In this document: piece by piece, positions 41,750 to 51,951 of the stretch
Layout: each line of letters opens with the position of its first letter
Numbering within the stretch: position 1 is the stretch's first letter
Assembly: GCA_964016985.1 (NCBI GenBank)
Contig: OZ024823.1
Span: 24,702,095 to 24,766,094, forward strand
Reading direction: 5' to 3'
Length of the DNA: 64,000 nucleotides
DNA from: Anodontia alba
Lineage: Eukaryota > Mollusca > Bivalvia > Lucinida > Lucinidae
Made by a program: the position numbers and the translations under genes
The notes under the pieces: generated by a model
Told to the model about the DNA's origin: nothing
Databases searched by the model: none
Seen by the model: only the letters and a program-made list of their open reading frames with translations

Positions 41750-42045
41750 CGATCTGTCGTCTGCGTCATGTGAGACCTGGCCAGGTCAATTCCGCCGTTT
41801 AAAATGTCAGGCTATCTCTCCCATCCAGAGGGATAGGTAATATCTGGGGATCTATATATTTCACCACATCAATTAATCCAGTCGGGGCACAATGCTTGCT
41901 AAGCGATCAGCTATATAATATAGGGAGAATATGCAGTACTACAAGTCAGATGCTGAGCGAGGTTTCGAACCCATGTTGGCTAGGTGTCACAGCGACCAAC
42001 TATTCGCAGACAACCACTTTAATCACTGAGCCATTACGAGTGTCA
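41750..42045 (-). mobile_element. tRNA-derived SINE
   Basis: On the minus strand, TGGCTCAGTGA (42033-42023) fits the polymerase III A box and GGGTTCGAAACC (41972-41961) the B box, about 50 bases apart, as in a tRNA head. The body that follows (TGACTTGTAGTACTGCATAT, CTGATCGCTTAGCAAGC, GACCTGGCCAGGTCTCACAT) is unique in this window. The 3' boundary is uncertain. Confidence 0.6.
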
Positions 42046-42105
42046 CAGAGTAATGACTAATAAAGAGATAGGATATACACTAAACAAATATTTTTCGAAA
42101 ATCTA

Positions 42106-42317
42106 GGCCCAGTTGTGCAAAGCTAACGACGTGAGTGATACTCAAATATGCTGAAATTTTTTGCTGAAAAAATGTGAGTAGCTTTTGCGGTGCAAAAGCT
42201 ACTCACATTTTTTCAGCAAAAAATATCAGAATATTGTGTATTGAATCCGCTAAAGCAATTAACGAAATGATCCTTAACGAACTCGTTAAGCTAACGACGC
42301 TTTGAACAACTGGGCCC
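42106..42317 (+). mobile_element. Family E foldback MITE, complete but shortened
   Basis: AGGCCCAGTTGTGCAAAGCT to GCTTTGAACAACTGGGCCC. The hairpin GTGAGTAGCTTTTGC / GCAAAAGCTACTCAC has loop GGT. It lacks ~30 bp of the left subterminal region found at 29401-29644. Confidence 0.86.
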
Positions 42318-42534
42318 TGATTTTTAAGAGCAGCCCCTACGGTAAAGAAGCAAAACATTTTATGTTAATGCCACTTTATTATAAATATACTTCTCGCACA
42401 CCCCGAAGACATCGTTTATCTACTCACAGTGCTGGTGTATAGTTTGATATGTTTCATAGATATTATTGAGGTCAAGAATTCGCCAACATTAAGCATATTA
42501 ATGTTTCAACATTAAATGGACAGTATATGCTTGA

Positions 42535-42735
42535 TAGATTCCCGTCATTTATTTACAAGGGAGACAACTTTTGTGACTTCTTATTTGCTTTCCGGCAATC
42601 AATTTCCTTCTGAAACGGGTCTATTCTAAACGGAAAGAATTTGCTCTTTTTCTTTTTAGTATAGACCCCATTTTGAAGGGTGGCAAAACAATTTTGAAAG
42701 AGAGTTGCCTCCCCTATAAGTGTATCCGTTCCACT
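42535..42735 (+). mobile_element. Family G foldback
   Basis: AGATTCCCGTCATTTATTTA, AAGGGAGACAACTTTTGTGA, inner arms GGGTCTATTCTAAACGGAAA / TTTTTAGTATAGACCCCATT, then GGCAAAACAATTTTGAAAGA. The inner loop differs from 40905-41140. Confidence 0.68.
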
Positions 42736-43069
42736 AAAACTTTTTTGTTTTGGAAAAAATAAATCTCGATTTCTGTCTAAGTTATCCATCACCTTTAATG
42801 ATATTAGATGAGCTATTACCATTTGAATCGTCAAACCATAGCTCATGCAGGCATTCATGCAGTCTGTTCTTAACACATAGTATTTTCTACCGTACTGGCC
42901 AATGGTTTCATCAGCTTACAACGAATGAATGCTTACAGTGCGCAAAGGGGAAGGGTTTGTCAGTAACTTCCTCTGTTCATATATAGCAAAAAGTCAACTT
43001 TTTCTGTGTTGACGTCTCATTAGTGAATACTGCATAGTGCCCTTTGAAACTCAATATAAGTCATGCCAT
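42736..43069. other. Unclassified spacer
   Basis: Overlapping frames on both strands near 42750-42990 without domain evidence. No repeat recognised. Confidence 0.35.
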
Positions 43070-43305
43070 ATGAAAAGGAGTCTTTGAGCATATTCCAGAT
43101 GCGCAGATTCAAATCATCTTGCGCATCTGCACGGTCCTATTAGAACAAGTTCTCTCCTTTGATTTATATTCGTTTATATATTCCACAGTATCTAATGATT
43201 ATGTTAGCGGGCAGCGAAGGCCCAGATCAGACTGCGCAGATGCGCAGTCTGATCTGGGCCTTCTTTGCCCGCATATGTATAGAAGACACATTTTCTCATG
43301 ACGTT
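43070..43305 (+). mobile_element. Family D-related element with perfect palindrome
   Basis: The right half (43207-43273) is almost perfectly self-complementary: GCGGGCAGCGAAGGCCCAGA...TCTGGGCCTTCTTTGCCCGC with centre CTGCGCAGATGCGCAG. The left part (AGATGCGCAGATTCAAATCA, TTGCGCATCTGCACGGTC) is a decayed D first half. It ends TTTTCTCATGACGTTGG. Confidence 0.78.
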
Positions 43306-43972
43306 GGTCAGATGTAACATGACTACAATCAGAACAGCTCTACAGAACATGTTAAAAGTCTCAAATTTCCCTTCACTCTGATATCACTGTTAAACAGTCA
43401 GATTATTCATGGTACTAATTTACAATTCGACCAACTTCCTTTTTAACTTAATGTCTTTTATTGAATAATTTGAAAATGAAGAAGTGGCTAGCAGTGATTG
43501 TTATGTATCATGCGACAGTTAGGAAAAACTAGACGGTGTTAGGGGGTCACCGGGGCTCTGTGATTCATTGTGTGACAAGAAAGGGATAATTCATACGTCA
43601 ATTAAGACATTCTTAAGTTTCCCAAACGACGGTTTATGTTGGAACCGCAATGAAAATGCGAAAGCTGATATCAAAATTTGCTAACAAGAAGGAATCAATC
43701 TTGTTTTGGGATAATGGTGAAAATTAATGTCCACTGTTTTCTATTGAGTCTTGATCGATTGCTGCTGCTAGTCTTCTTTAAAGTTTTCTTGTTCATCACA
43801 TTTTTTCTCTAACACAGGTTCATTATTATCAAATTATTATAATGCATTTAGTTTGAGAAGAGCAATGACCATTTACGGTAAATGTCCTAAAATTTCGAAC
43901 ACTTTTTTTCCTTTCTTGTTTGTTTAAATTTGGCTTTTTATGCAGTTAATTCTTAAAATACCTAGTTGAATG
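43306..43972. other. Unclassified AT-rich spacer
   Basis: No repeat family or gene recognised. Confidence 0.45.
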
Positions 43973-44043
43973 GCAAATAGTGTAGACCCAGATCAGACTG
44001 TTCCTTCAGGAACAGTCTGATCTGGGTCTACACTGTTTGCATA
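43973..44043 (+). mobile_element. Family C hairpin, perfect stem
   Basis: GGCAAATAGTGTAGACCCAG, arms GATCAGACTGTTCC / GGAACAGTCTGATC with loop TTCA, then TGGGTCTACACTGTTTGC. The TGTTCC arm type is found only here in the window. Confidence 0.85.
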
Positions 44044-44229
44044 TGGCATTTTGTTAGAAACTTTGATGTGCGAAATTTTAGAATATTTACTGTATTTATA
44101 TAATAACCAAACATTGCTATTTTGTAAGCAGGGCGATCTTTTTGTCGTTTATTTTACTACACTGCAGCTGGTGTTAATGGCGCGTGGCGGCGGTAGAACG
44201 TCTCCCCATACATCACCATAGTTCAGATA

Positions 44230-44415
44230 TTTCATTACCTTTGGGATCATTGTGCCCATTTTGGTATATTTGGAAAAGGAGTTCTGCGCATGTATACGCT
44301 AGAGGGCGTAAGCGGTGTTGCAAACTTCCATTACTGCTTATAAAGAGTCTTGATAAAACCGAGACTCCCATTTTCTAATCTATAGTGTGCTCTTTGTTTC
44401 CAAAGGTAATCTTTT
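44230..44415 (+). repeat. Dispersed repeat shared with 10.84-10.96 kb
   Basis: CTTGATAAAACCGAGACTCC and GTGTGCTCTTTGTTTCCAAA GG match 10890-10953. The 64-codon frame here ends in this repeat and is not a gene. Confidence 0.5.
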
Positions 44416-44594
44416 TGACGTTTACGCTTATTAGCAGAACAAGAAGTAATATAAAACATTTAGTATATTTGTTTAGTCAATTACTTGTTAGAAACAGAAA
44501 ATATTAAGCAAAAGTCTCTGCTGCTGAAATCAGGTAATTTTCGACTAAGGCATCTAACCTAACACTGAGATCAGAGTCAGCACTATTAGCTATA

Positions 44595-44822
44595 TTAACC
44601 CATTGTAGTCTGGAGACCCCTAAAAGGGTAATTGGCAAACCGTGCAGACCTAGATCAGACGCCACAAAACGCGGCGTTTAATCAGGGTCTCCACTATTTG
44701 CAAATAGTTCAACAATTTTTCTCTCAGAATATCTAAATCATATAGCTTGACATATTTAAATCGAAAAAAAGAATCTTCCAATATATAGTGTGGGAGAGTT
44801 CATTCAGTCTACAATGGGTCAA
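44595..44822 (+). mobile_element. Long family C element (TTAACCCATT ends)
   Basis: TTAACCCATTGTAGTCTGGA at left and CAGTCTACAATGGGTCAA at right are inverted. The inner C unit GGCAAACCGTGCAGACCTAG has a partly broken stem. AATATCTAAATCATATAGCT follows, as in 62330-62547. Confidence 0.75.
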
Positions 44823-44824
44823 TA

Positions 44825-45191
44825 CAGTCGAACTTCAATGGCTTGAACATCTTTGGGACCATGGAAGTTTATTCTAGACGTGGGTAGTTCTAGCCACTGA
44901 GGGTTAACAATAACGCCCGGTCAGGAGGCAAATTTAGGGTGTTTTTTTCAATTTTCAATCTTCCATAAAATAATGGTATGATGAGTGAACTCATTAGAAT
45001 AGACTCGATGAGGCGATTCTAAGGAGTACATACAGCATACATTTTCATTATACAATAAAAGAAAAACTTTCTCTTAAATATCCCTCAATTCTTGTTTTCT
45101 TGAGCTATCGGAAGAATCATTCGTAGGGACTCCAAAACGAGTTCGCTTCGGTAAACAAGACATCGGTGTTCGAGTCATTGAAGTTTTATTG
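44825..45191 (+). mobile_element. Family K MITE, intact reference (367 bp)
   Basis: TA-flanked. CAGTCGAACTTCAATGGCTT at left, GTTCGAGTCATTGAAGTTTT ATTG at right. Subterminal GTAGTTCTAGCCACTGAGGG. Core hairpin with GATGAGTGAACTCATTAGAA and TCTAAGGAGTACATACAGCA. The TA target and CAGT...TCGAAC ends suggest a pogo/Tc1-type transposase in trans. It starts two bases after the preceding C element. Confidence 0.8.
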
Positions 45192-45334
45192 TAGCTAATT
45201 TCATAAACAGATACAATAAAGGCGGCTGTGATTTCATTTGGATAGACACTACATCTTCGTTTGTTCGTTTTCTTAAAGTTTGTCTGTTAAACTTTCGACG
45301 AAGTGCTGTGTTTGTCGGCTTACTATGCAATTAA

Positions 45335-45440
45335 ACTCCTCTCTCTCCGGTGCCTTGCAAATGCTGTGTTCGTGATTGCGGCATTTCCTGGGTATCTTCA
45401 CTTGCATTTTTTGTATCTGTTGTCTTTCCTGGGTAGGTCC
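45335..45440 (+). repeat. Dispersed GGTGCCT/GTGATTG repeat
   Basis: CTCCGGTGCCTTGCAAATGC TGTGTTCGTGATTGCGGCAT TTCCTGGGTATC has relatives at 48238-48300, 48462-48520 and 55512-55560. A short dispersed unit of unknown type. Confidence 0.5.
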
Positions 45441-45482
45441 GTATTTTCATTTTTGCACACTAGAAGAGCTCATTGAATGTAT

Positions 45483-45665
45483 AGTTGTCGTCCGCCGAAT
45501 TTACTCAGAGAGTGCTTAAGTTATATCATAATGTGAGACTGCTGAACTGCTTAGCATACATATGTGTACTAAGCAGTTTCAGCAGTCTCACATTAGGAGA
45601 GATAACATTTAGCACTCTCATGGCGAATTCATATGACGACAAATTAATATTTTACATAGAAAATA
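45483..45665 (+). mobile_element. Family B-like element with foreign centre
   Basis: TAGTTGTCGTCCGCCGAATT and TCATATGACGACAAATTAAT are inverted B-type ends. Between them GTGAGACTGCTGAACTGCTT AGCA / ACTAAGCAGTTTCAGCAGTC TCAC forms a separate strong hairpin unlike the normal B core. Confidence 0.55.
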
Positions 45666-45925
45666 GGTGTTGGCACTGACTTTTTAATAAGTGTATTGTA
45701 ATGCTTGCTTATGTAAGAGGACTGGGATGGTAAATCTGAACTGAGTTGCGCGTGCGTGATGTAATGGGATTTAATCAATAAACTATTGTAAGGAACTTAT
45801 TGTAGACGTCACAATAGAACAATAAGTGCCATTATTTGGTAAATTAGTGTTCACTGGTTCGACTCACACACGACCTTCGACCTCTGAAGTGTCAACATCG
45901 TCTGCAGAATAACTAAAGAATAACC

Positions 45926-46797
45926 ATGTCTGAGTCTGTTATACCTGCAGTACTACTCAGGGCCCTGAGTGAGTACAAGTTTGTTGGTCATCCTCTCTGG
46001 AGGATGGCTGACGGGAAGGATCATGTTCGCGTTGAACTGACCTTCCATAAGATGGTACCAACGCTACCTGTCTACAAGAGGAGGGCGAAAGCAGGAGGCA
46101 GCCTGCACCCACTGCTGGCGAGTGGCCTCGCCAGCCCACAGCTGCTAGACGTCCACCTCCTACGACCAGATCGACGCCTACAGCACGCCAAGAACCGACA
46201 GCACCGAAGAAGGAGACCTCACCGCCAGCACTACAGACAGTGGAGATCAACACACCAGATATCATCACAGTTACAAGACCACCAAAGACAGCACAGCTCA
46301 TGCCATTTCCATACATCCAGAAACCAGCTACACCGGCTCCTTCTCCAAAGACTCCACATGCCAAGAGACCTAGAACAAAGTCGCCGAAGCACACGACTAA
46401 ACAGCCGATACAGATTTCCATGTTAACATAGAGAACGAATATCCTCTACACGAGAAATACGACCTCCAGGACGTCCACGCCATCACCTACAAGATCATCA
46501 TTAAAGCCAGAAGACAGCCCAGGGAAGACGAAGAAATAAACAGATCTTCCAGTATTCTTCGTCTACCACAAAGAAAACAAGCACTGGCTACAGATCAAGG
46601 GGCCTACTAGCAACTTTTATGATGACCTGTGGTACACCAACATCGAGATGCTGATTGGAGCGACCGGCGTACAACAGACCAACACTGCGTATTGGTACGA
46701 CGTCCTGGAAGAATCCTGGAGATCCCTTAGGGGAAGGTGGAGGACCACCGCTACTTCGGCTAGTGCCGCCAAGTTACCTTGGCATGACTTAATCTAA
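45926..46797 (+). pseudogene. Frameshifted GC-rich coding relic, function unknown
   Basis: GC-rich against its surroundings and clearly ex-coding, but broken. It starts with ATG at 45926 (MSESVIPAVLLRALSEYKFV ... GHPLWRMADGKDHVRVELTF), then shifts near 46085-46110 into a proline/threonine-rich linker (PPPTTRSTP, KPATPAPSPKTPHAKRPRTK). It shifts again near 46415 into a conserved-looking part (NEYPLHEKYDLQDVHAITYK IIIKARRQPREDEEIN), and once more near 46541 into KHWLQIKGPTSNFYDDLWYT NIEML, ending at TAA 46795-46797. Joined, it would be roughly 290 residues: N-terminal domain, Pro-rich linker, aromatic-rich C-terminal domain. I do not recognise the family. Single-exon form and decay fit a retrocopy or a transposon-borne ORF. 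Confidence 0.55.
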
Positions 46798-46819
46798 GTA
46801 GGTCAACTGGCGGCATGCA

Positions 46820-46975
46820 AACTCGGGTGAGGACAACCAATAGGTCCTAGGGTGAGGACACCCTCTCAGCTCCTGATGAGGACACTCTCTCTGTTCCTGG
46901 GTGAGGACACCCCCTCCTCGCCTTTTGGGTGAGGACACCCACTCGGCTCCTGGGTGAGGACACCCACCTTGCACC
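46820..46975 (+). repeat. GGGTGAGGACACCC minisatellite
   Basis: Six imperfect ~30 bp units, each with GGTGAGGACA(C)C followed by a C/T-rich part ending GCTCCTG or similar. It lies immediately 3' of the coding relic. Confidence 0.85.
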
Positions 46976-47856
46976 CTTTCCGGCGCCCGATCGACTGGCA
47001 TGTGGCTTGTGTCTGAAACTTTCGCACGACGAGCTGAGTGCTTAATGCATTATGCAGTCGGAATTGACACGCATTAGGTACGAGATTAAAAGCTCAATCT
47101 CTTCGACCGATGCGCAAAGTTCAGCAACTTACAGGCTGGACTACTACTCTCGCACGAGGTCTGGACACGCCCGCACCGTGTCTGGACGTGCACGCACTCC
47201 GTGTTTGGTGGAGGTGACCTAGTAATGAATTATAACTAGGCACCGTTTTAAGCTAACCCAACAGTCCAGTAAAACTAATCCAGATTTATCTGGCGCTGCC
47301 TCTATGTGACTCAGTTGCCTGGTAGCGTTAAAAATCTGAAAACTGAGCGAACTGGTTCGACTATGTTTTTTCCTTAGTTTCACCTGCTGCTTTATTAATT
47401 TGTATTAGATTTATTTTTACTAATAAAGGAAAAACATGGTAGTTTAGCTGGTTATCTGATCCTCTATGTCATTTTGGTATGTTTGTGTTGTACTCATTAT
47501 ATTTAATAAACTATTGTTTAAACCAAAATAATCTAATTTTTTTTGTGAACAGATCATTTGCTAGTTTACTTATAAACAATGCAAATACAAATGATTTGGT
47601 CCTGTAACCACTGAAAATATTTAACAAAAATGATGTCAACACGAGTTTTGGTCCAATCTGTTGTTTGATTGTGTTCTGGCTTCAGATCGCCATCGAACCA
47701 TTTGCTTTGTGCATCATTTTGTTTGTGATTGTATGTGTTTAACTGTGATGGTTCACTAATGCATCAGAATTATGGAATAGGTTTCGAGCAAGTTAAACTG
47801 ATTGAAGCATTTTTAATTGCAGTTCTTCTTTGTTCGTGCGTCGGTGGTTTCATATA
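46976..47856. other. Unclassified sequence 3' of the relic
   Basis: 46976-47230 stays GC-rich (AGGTCTGGACACGCCCGCAC, GTGTCTGGACGTGCACGCAC) and is probably part of the same mobile or duplicated unit. Beyond about 47240 the base composition returns to AT-rich background without recognised repeats. Confidence 0.4.
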
Positions 47857-48188
47857 CAGTAGACTCTCGTTATCTCGACTTCCCATATCTCGAATAATCG
47901 CGTATTCCGAGGTGAAAATCATGTTTCTGTTCTAACATGGAAATCTTACAACAGGTAATAAAATTTTGTGGAAAAGAGGAAAAATTGCTCCTAGGAGCAA
48001 TTTCTCCTCTTTTCCACAATAATTTCAATATTACTCTAACTTCAGGAGTCAAACTGCATTTTCATTTTTGTGAAATATGGTTGTTAGGTTTATTTTTCCT
48101 CATTTCTGCACATCTGATATGTCGCGGTACTGATATCTCGAAGTATTTCAGTGAGTCCCTTGGACTTTGAGATAACGAGAGTTGACTG
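47857..48188 (+). mobile_element. Pogo-like MITE, 332 bp
   Basis: Flanked by TA. CAGTAGACTCTCGTTATCTC to GAGATAACGAGAGTTGACTG. The hairpin GGAAAAGAGGAAAAATTGCT / AGCAATTTCTCCTCTTTTCC closes on CCTAGG. Same length as 38562-38893, with scattered substitutions throughout. Confidence 0.85.
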
Positions 48189-49309
48189 TATGGCGTTTGT
48201 TTTGCCATTGTATATTCTTTATCTCTGGTTCGTTTGGTGCCTCCGGAAGGCTGTGCTTCGTGATTGTGGTACATTGTATTCCCTGGGTCTCATCACATAT
48301 ATTTTGGGCAATTGTGAGTTGGATTCATTATTATCAAATGAGACAAATTCTTTTTTATATACATGTATATCTCTAGGTAGCCGTAAATTAGCTACGTTAT
48401 ATACATCAAATAAAACTTTACGTTTGTCATTTGTGCTTCTTTGAATTTGTCGGTTTCCTCTTTCTCTTGGTGTCTGGGAAGGACTGCGGTTTGTGATTGT
48501 GACATTCCCTGGACTTTTCTCTTACTTTTTTTTTTTAAATAAAACAAATGTGAAATTTCTATGATCACCAGTTTTTTGTAAACTAACCTGCTGTTATTTT
48601 TGTTATTTTGATTATTTAAATCTATTTTTATATATTTTTATATCATAATTATAATTCTGAAACATGGCTTTTTTTTTACCAAATATGGTTTAAAATCTGA
48701 CGTATACCTTTGTTATTAATTCTAAATATCATTTACCTTCCCAAAACATAGTGGTTTCAGAAAAGCATATTCAGCAATTAATCTAAACTACAAAAAGAAC
48801 GAATTAGCCTCAAAAACTAGAAAACGGTAAAAACCTGCTGCGGTTGGTTGATTTAAATTAATAAAGATATGGTTCTTATTGATAAATTTTATAATTAATT
48901 TCCGGAATTTTAATGAGTTTTCCAGTTTTTTTTTTTGTGGGGAAACAGACAATACTTTAATCAAATTCTCTCAAAGTAACTTCCTACAAATAGATACCGT
49001 GTACATTGTAAATAAATCGGACGTCATCTAAGCATAGACGTTCGGTATTCCCCGTGTAGCGTAATAGTCAATTTATACATTGCAGCAATGCTTCTGTAAA
49101 CGACAAAGATGTGAACCGAATGAAAAAACAAAGTTCGAGAACGTAATGGTATATGTAATTAAGAATCTTGTTTTTTTTTTCGGGAAAATTCATTTATTTC
49201 AAACTGCATAGAAAAATCTACCCAATAAATATTTTAATTTTGGTCAGTTATTACTGTCCTCTGTGGTCAATATAGGTGAATTGTTGTATAAGCAGGCTAC
49301 GTCGTACTC
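48189..49309. other. AT-rich stretch, repeats sparse
   Basis: Holds two copies of the GTGATTGTG.../CCCTGG dispersed unit (48238-48300 and 48462-48520). Otherwise it has poly-T runs and no recognised family. Two overlapping frames at 48151-48444 span the dispersed unit and the MITE end and are not called. Confidence 0.45.
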
Positions 49310-49396
49310 ACTCCTCGAACCATCTCAAACACCGCTGGGTCAGTCCGAACCCAAATTGATCACCGTCGGGTTCGAGCTTTTGAGGTGCGATTGTAA
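49310..49396 (+). mobile_element. Family K fragment (right end)
   Basis: CACCGTCGGGTTCGAGCTTT TGAGGTGCGATTGTA is a diverged K terminus. The left side is not identifiable. Confidence 0.5.
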
Positions 49397-49429
49397 TTGA
49401 ACCTAGCGGCAACTCTGCATATATGAGCC

Positions 49430-49660
49430 GTCGCATTACAAAATCAACAAAATGACCAGTGTACCACGCACAGTGACCTGTGCATCTGCCCAGTCTGATC
49501 CGTCTTCACTGTCTGCACGTCGAAACCTTGGACCTTTAGCAACCCATCGAGTGCACAGCCAGACTGATGAAACGGTGAATGTCCATATTAATCTGACTCT
49601 CCCCTGGGTAGCCAAATCATTTTGTTCGGTTTGTCATGCGCTGGTTCATATGGTTAAACC
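49430..49660 (+). mobile_element. Family D-related repeat (CAAAATGACC type)
   Basis: GAGCCGTCGCATTACAAAAT CAACAAAATG at left and CAAATCATTTTGTTCGGTTT GTCATGCGCTGGTTC at right echo the inverted ends of 15305-15452. The inside has CATCTGCCCAGTCTGATCCG TCTTCACTG. The 135-codon frame across this and the SINE is accidental. Confidence 0.55.
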
Positions 49661-49691
49661 GTCCGAAATCAGCAGGCCGATTACCTACGAA

Positions 49692-49998
49692 TTTACCGGC
49701 GCAGTGGCTAAGTTGCTAAAACGTCCGCCTTGCGTTCCTGAGGCTGTGTGCTCGATCCGCTGCCAAGTCATACCAAAGAATTTAAATATGATATTACTGC
49801 AGCTGCTCTTTCGCTTGGCGATCAGCATTGAGCAAACGGAAATGGTCGGCCTGGGATAACGTGACTGGGTGGAATGTTAGGTCATACGTCTGGCGCGGGA
49901 TATTTTAGTGAGGCAGCACTGTAAAGGTGAATATTGAGCTCCCTGTCATATAAAGACAACGTCGCGATATGACTAAAAGATCGTGACGTTGAACACAG
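49692..49998 (+). mobile_element. tRNA-headed SINE, near full length
   Basis: Head: TGGCTAAGTTG (49704-49714) is an exact A-box match, and GCTCGATCC (49750-49758) is a B box with one mismatch, separated by GCTAAAACGTCCGCCTTGCG typical of tRNA-related SINEs. Body: ATGGTCGGCCTGGGATAACG TGACTGGGTGG and AGTGAGGCAGCACTGTAAAG, blocks I associate with bivalve SINEs. Tail: GATCGTGACGTTGAACACAG. Mobilised by a LINE in trans. Not a functional tRNA gene. Confidence 0.75.
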
Positions 49999-51114
49999 AT
50001 AGAATAAAATAATAAAAAAATAACCTTCGTACTTTTTTTTATCAGTTTTCAATCTGTTCGATGAATCAAAATATAATATAATACAAGCTTGCGCTGGTCC
50101 TTTTTTGGTAATGTATATGTTCTCAAAGCATTATTTGAATATTGTAAACTTAGAAAACAAAGTTGTACTGTTGCATGATTAACAAAAACAGTGTGATAAA
50201 TCATTTTGCACAAACATGAATGTATATCTGAAGTCGTGTACACTACTAAATGGGAAGAGAAGAGCTAAATAAGTTTATGCTTTCGTTTTTATCTTATCTT
50301 TTGTGTGCATGTCATGCATGTATAATCATTGTATTCCTTGAAGTCATATCGGCACACTTCCGGTTATTTTAGCTGAGAAATGGGTGTTCCTCAAAGAGAA
50401 AACTTACTTTTCTTATTGTTTGCTATTTTTTTAAAAAAAAAATGTAGAAAAAAAATGTTTTATTAACGTTGTGCCGATGTTACTAAAACTATTTTTTGAA
50501 AAAGAGGTTGTAAGATTCTGTCATTTATATAACAGAAATTTGATTTGTGACTAGTAGCATTATTTATTTGAATGCAGGTTGTTAAGAATCTAGAAAACAA
50601 TAGCAAGCAGAGACCTTATACGTAATATAGACAAGTTTGCAAACTAAATGTCGAAAGAAAAGAATTGAAAATATTAACTAGATTTAGTCAATTTATCTTT
50701 TTTGTACTTCGTATGTTCTAATAGGTTCTTTACCATGTTTATTCGCTGAATACATTGTCCTAGTACACTGTGCACTATCTTCTGTTGAAAATCCAAATCC
50801 AAATTCCTTTCAAATAAATAATTAGATGACAACGTCTAATGATTTGTGCAATAATGTTTTCTTTCTGTCTTTTTGCATTGTAGATATTTCAGGACTGCTT
50901 ACTGAGAACACGAATCTGTCCATGTTTTCTGATCTGCCGTATTTAGAATTTTCAAGCTTTGTAATGGGAATCTGCTTATAAAGTATTACCTGAGTGCTTG
51001 ATTACAGATTCCAATATTTTGCATATCCTAGAGGAAAGTAACAGACGACAAAAAGTGTCTTAAACTCGCATCATTATTGTCCCTCGCAATTGTAATTAAT
51101 ATTTCATTCAAATA
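49999..51114. other. Long AT-rich stretch, nothing recognised
   Basis: About 1.1 kb free of the window's repeat families, with poly-A/T patches near 50420-50460. No open frame with support on either strand. One of the longest unannotated quiet regions. Confidence 0.5.
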
Positions 51115-51412
51115 TTAACCCATTTTAGACTTAATAAATGTCCCTATTATGTATATAGGAAGAGTCAAATTTCAATTTTAGGTATTCCTTCATTTGTCAG
51201 ATTTTTAACGTAGCCGGGCAACATAGTCCCAAAGGGGATACGCCAATTTTAGGTATGTCAGATTATGTAAGCTAAATTCTTGGATAAAAATGGCTAAACT
51301 ATTTGCGAACAGTGGAGACCCTGATCAGACGCCGCGTTCTGCGGCGTCTGATCTGGGTTTGCAGTGTTTTCCAATTACCCTTCTTGTGGTTCTCCAGATT
51401 AAAATGGATTAA
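51115..51412 (+). mobile_element. Long family C element (TTAACCCATT ends) with extra block
   Basis: TTAACCCATTTTAGAC at left, CTCCAGATTAAAATGGATTA A at right. The hairpin arms GATCAGACGCCGC / GCGGCGTCTGATC around GTTCT are perfect. The block TTTTTAACGTAGCCGGGCAA (51206-51225) inside it reappears at 55794-55813 outside any C element. Confidence 0.78.
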
Positions 51413-51689
51413 TGAACTGAATAAGCTGTACAAATTTCGTTCTAATCCTAATAACTAATGCTGTTAACATTGATGCTGTAGACAATTATTTACAAATAAA
51501 CATTCAGTTTGTTTAATCCAAATAAGAACTATTAAACAATATATGCTTATCAAAAAGAAATGACTCGAATGACATGGCAAAATTTGAAAAGAAAGTACTG
51601 TTTGCATATATTTGAATTCTGTACTTTAAAGGTTCGAATGTACTACTCGTACTTATACGAACCGGATCACAACATTTCCTACAAAATTG

Positions 51690-51855
51690 CATCAGCGCTC
51701 ATCGAAAACACAGATCAGCCTGCACATCCGCGCAGTCTGATCAGAGCCTTCGCAGGACACTCTTTGGGTGGCCAAGGATCCAAAGCGTCTTCATGCTGAC
51801 AGTGCAGACTCCGAATGGATGCGCAGTTTGATCTGAGTCTTCGCACATGCACTCT
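51690..51855 (+). mobile_element. Family D element, partial
   Basis: CACAGATCAGCCTGCACATC, GCGCAGTCTGATCAGAGCCT, TCTTCATGCTGACAGTGCAG and GATGCGCAGTTTGATCTGAG. The CGTTTTCTGACGTTGCG end is missing. Confidence 0.68.
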
Positions 51856-51951
51856 TGTAGGAAATGCTGTACCCCGGCTCATACCTTACTCAGGTTCAGT
51901 ATGGAAATCCATGTGTTCTGTTCTCTGTTGTACAGCGATTTGATACTATAT

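Noticed and set aside
45957..46421. 154-codon minus-strand frame opposite the GC-rich relic
   Set aside because: Antisense shadow: the plus-strand segments show coherent protein-like composition and domain order.
49692..49765. tRNA gene
   Set aside because: The B box has a mismatch, the cloverleaf does not close, and the sequence continues into a SINE body and tail.
49452..49859. 135-codon frame as a host gene
   Set aside because: It runs across a D-related MITE and the SINE head.
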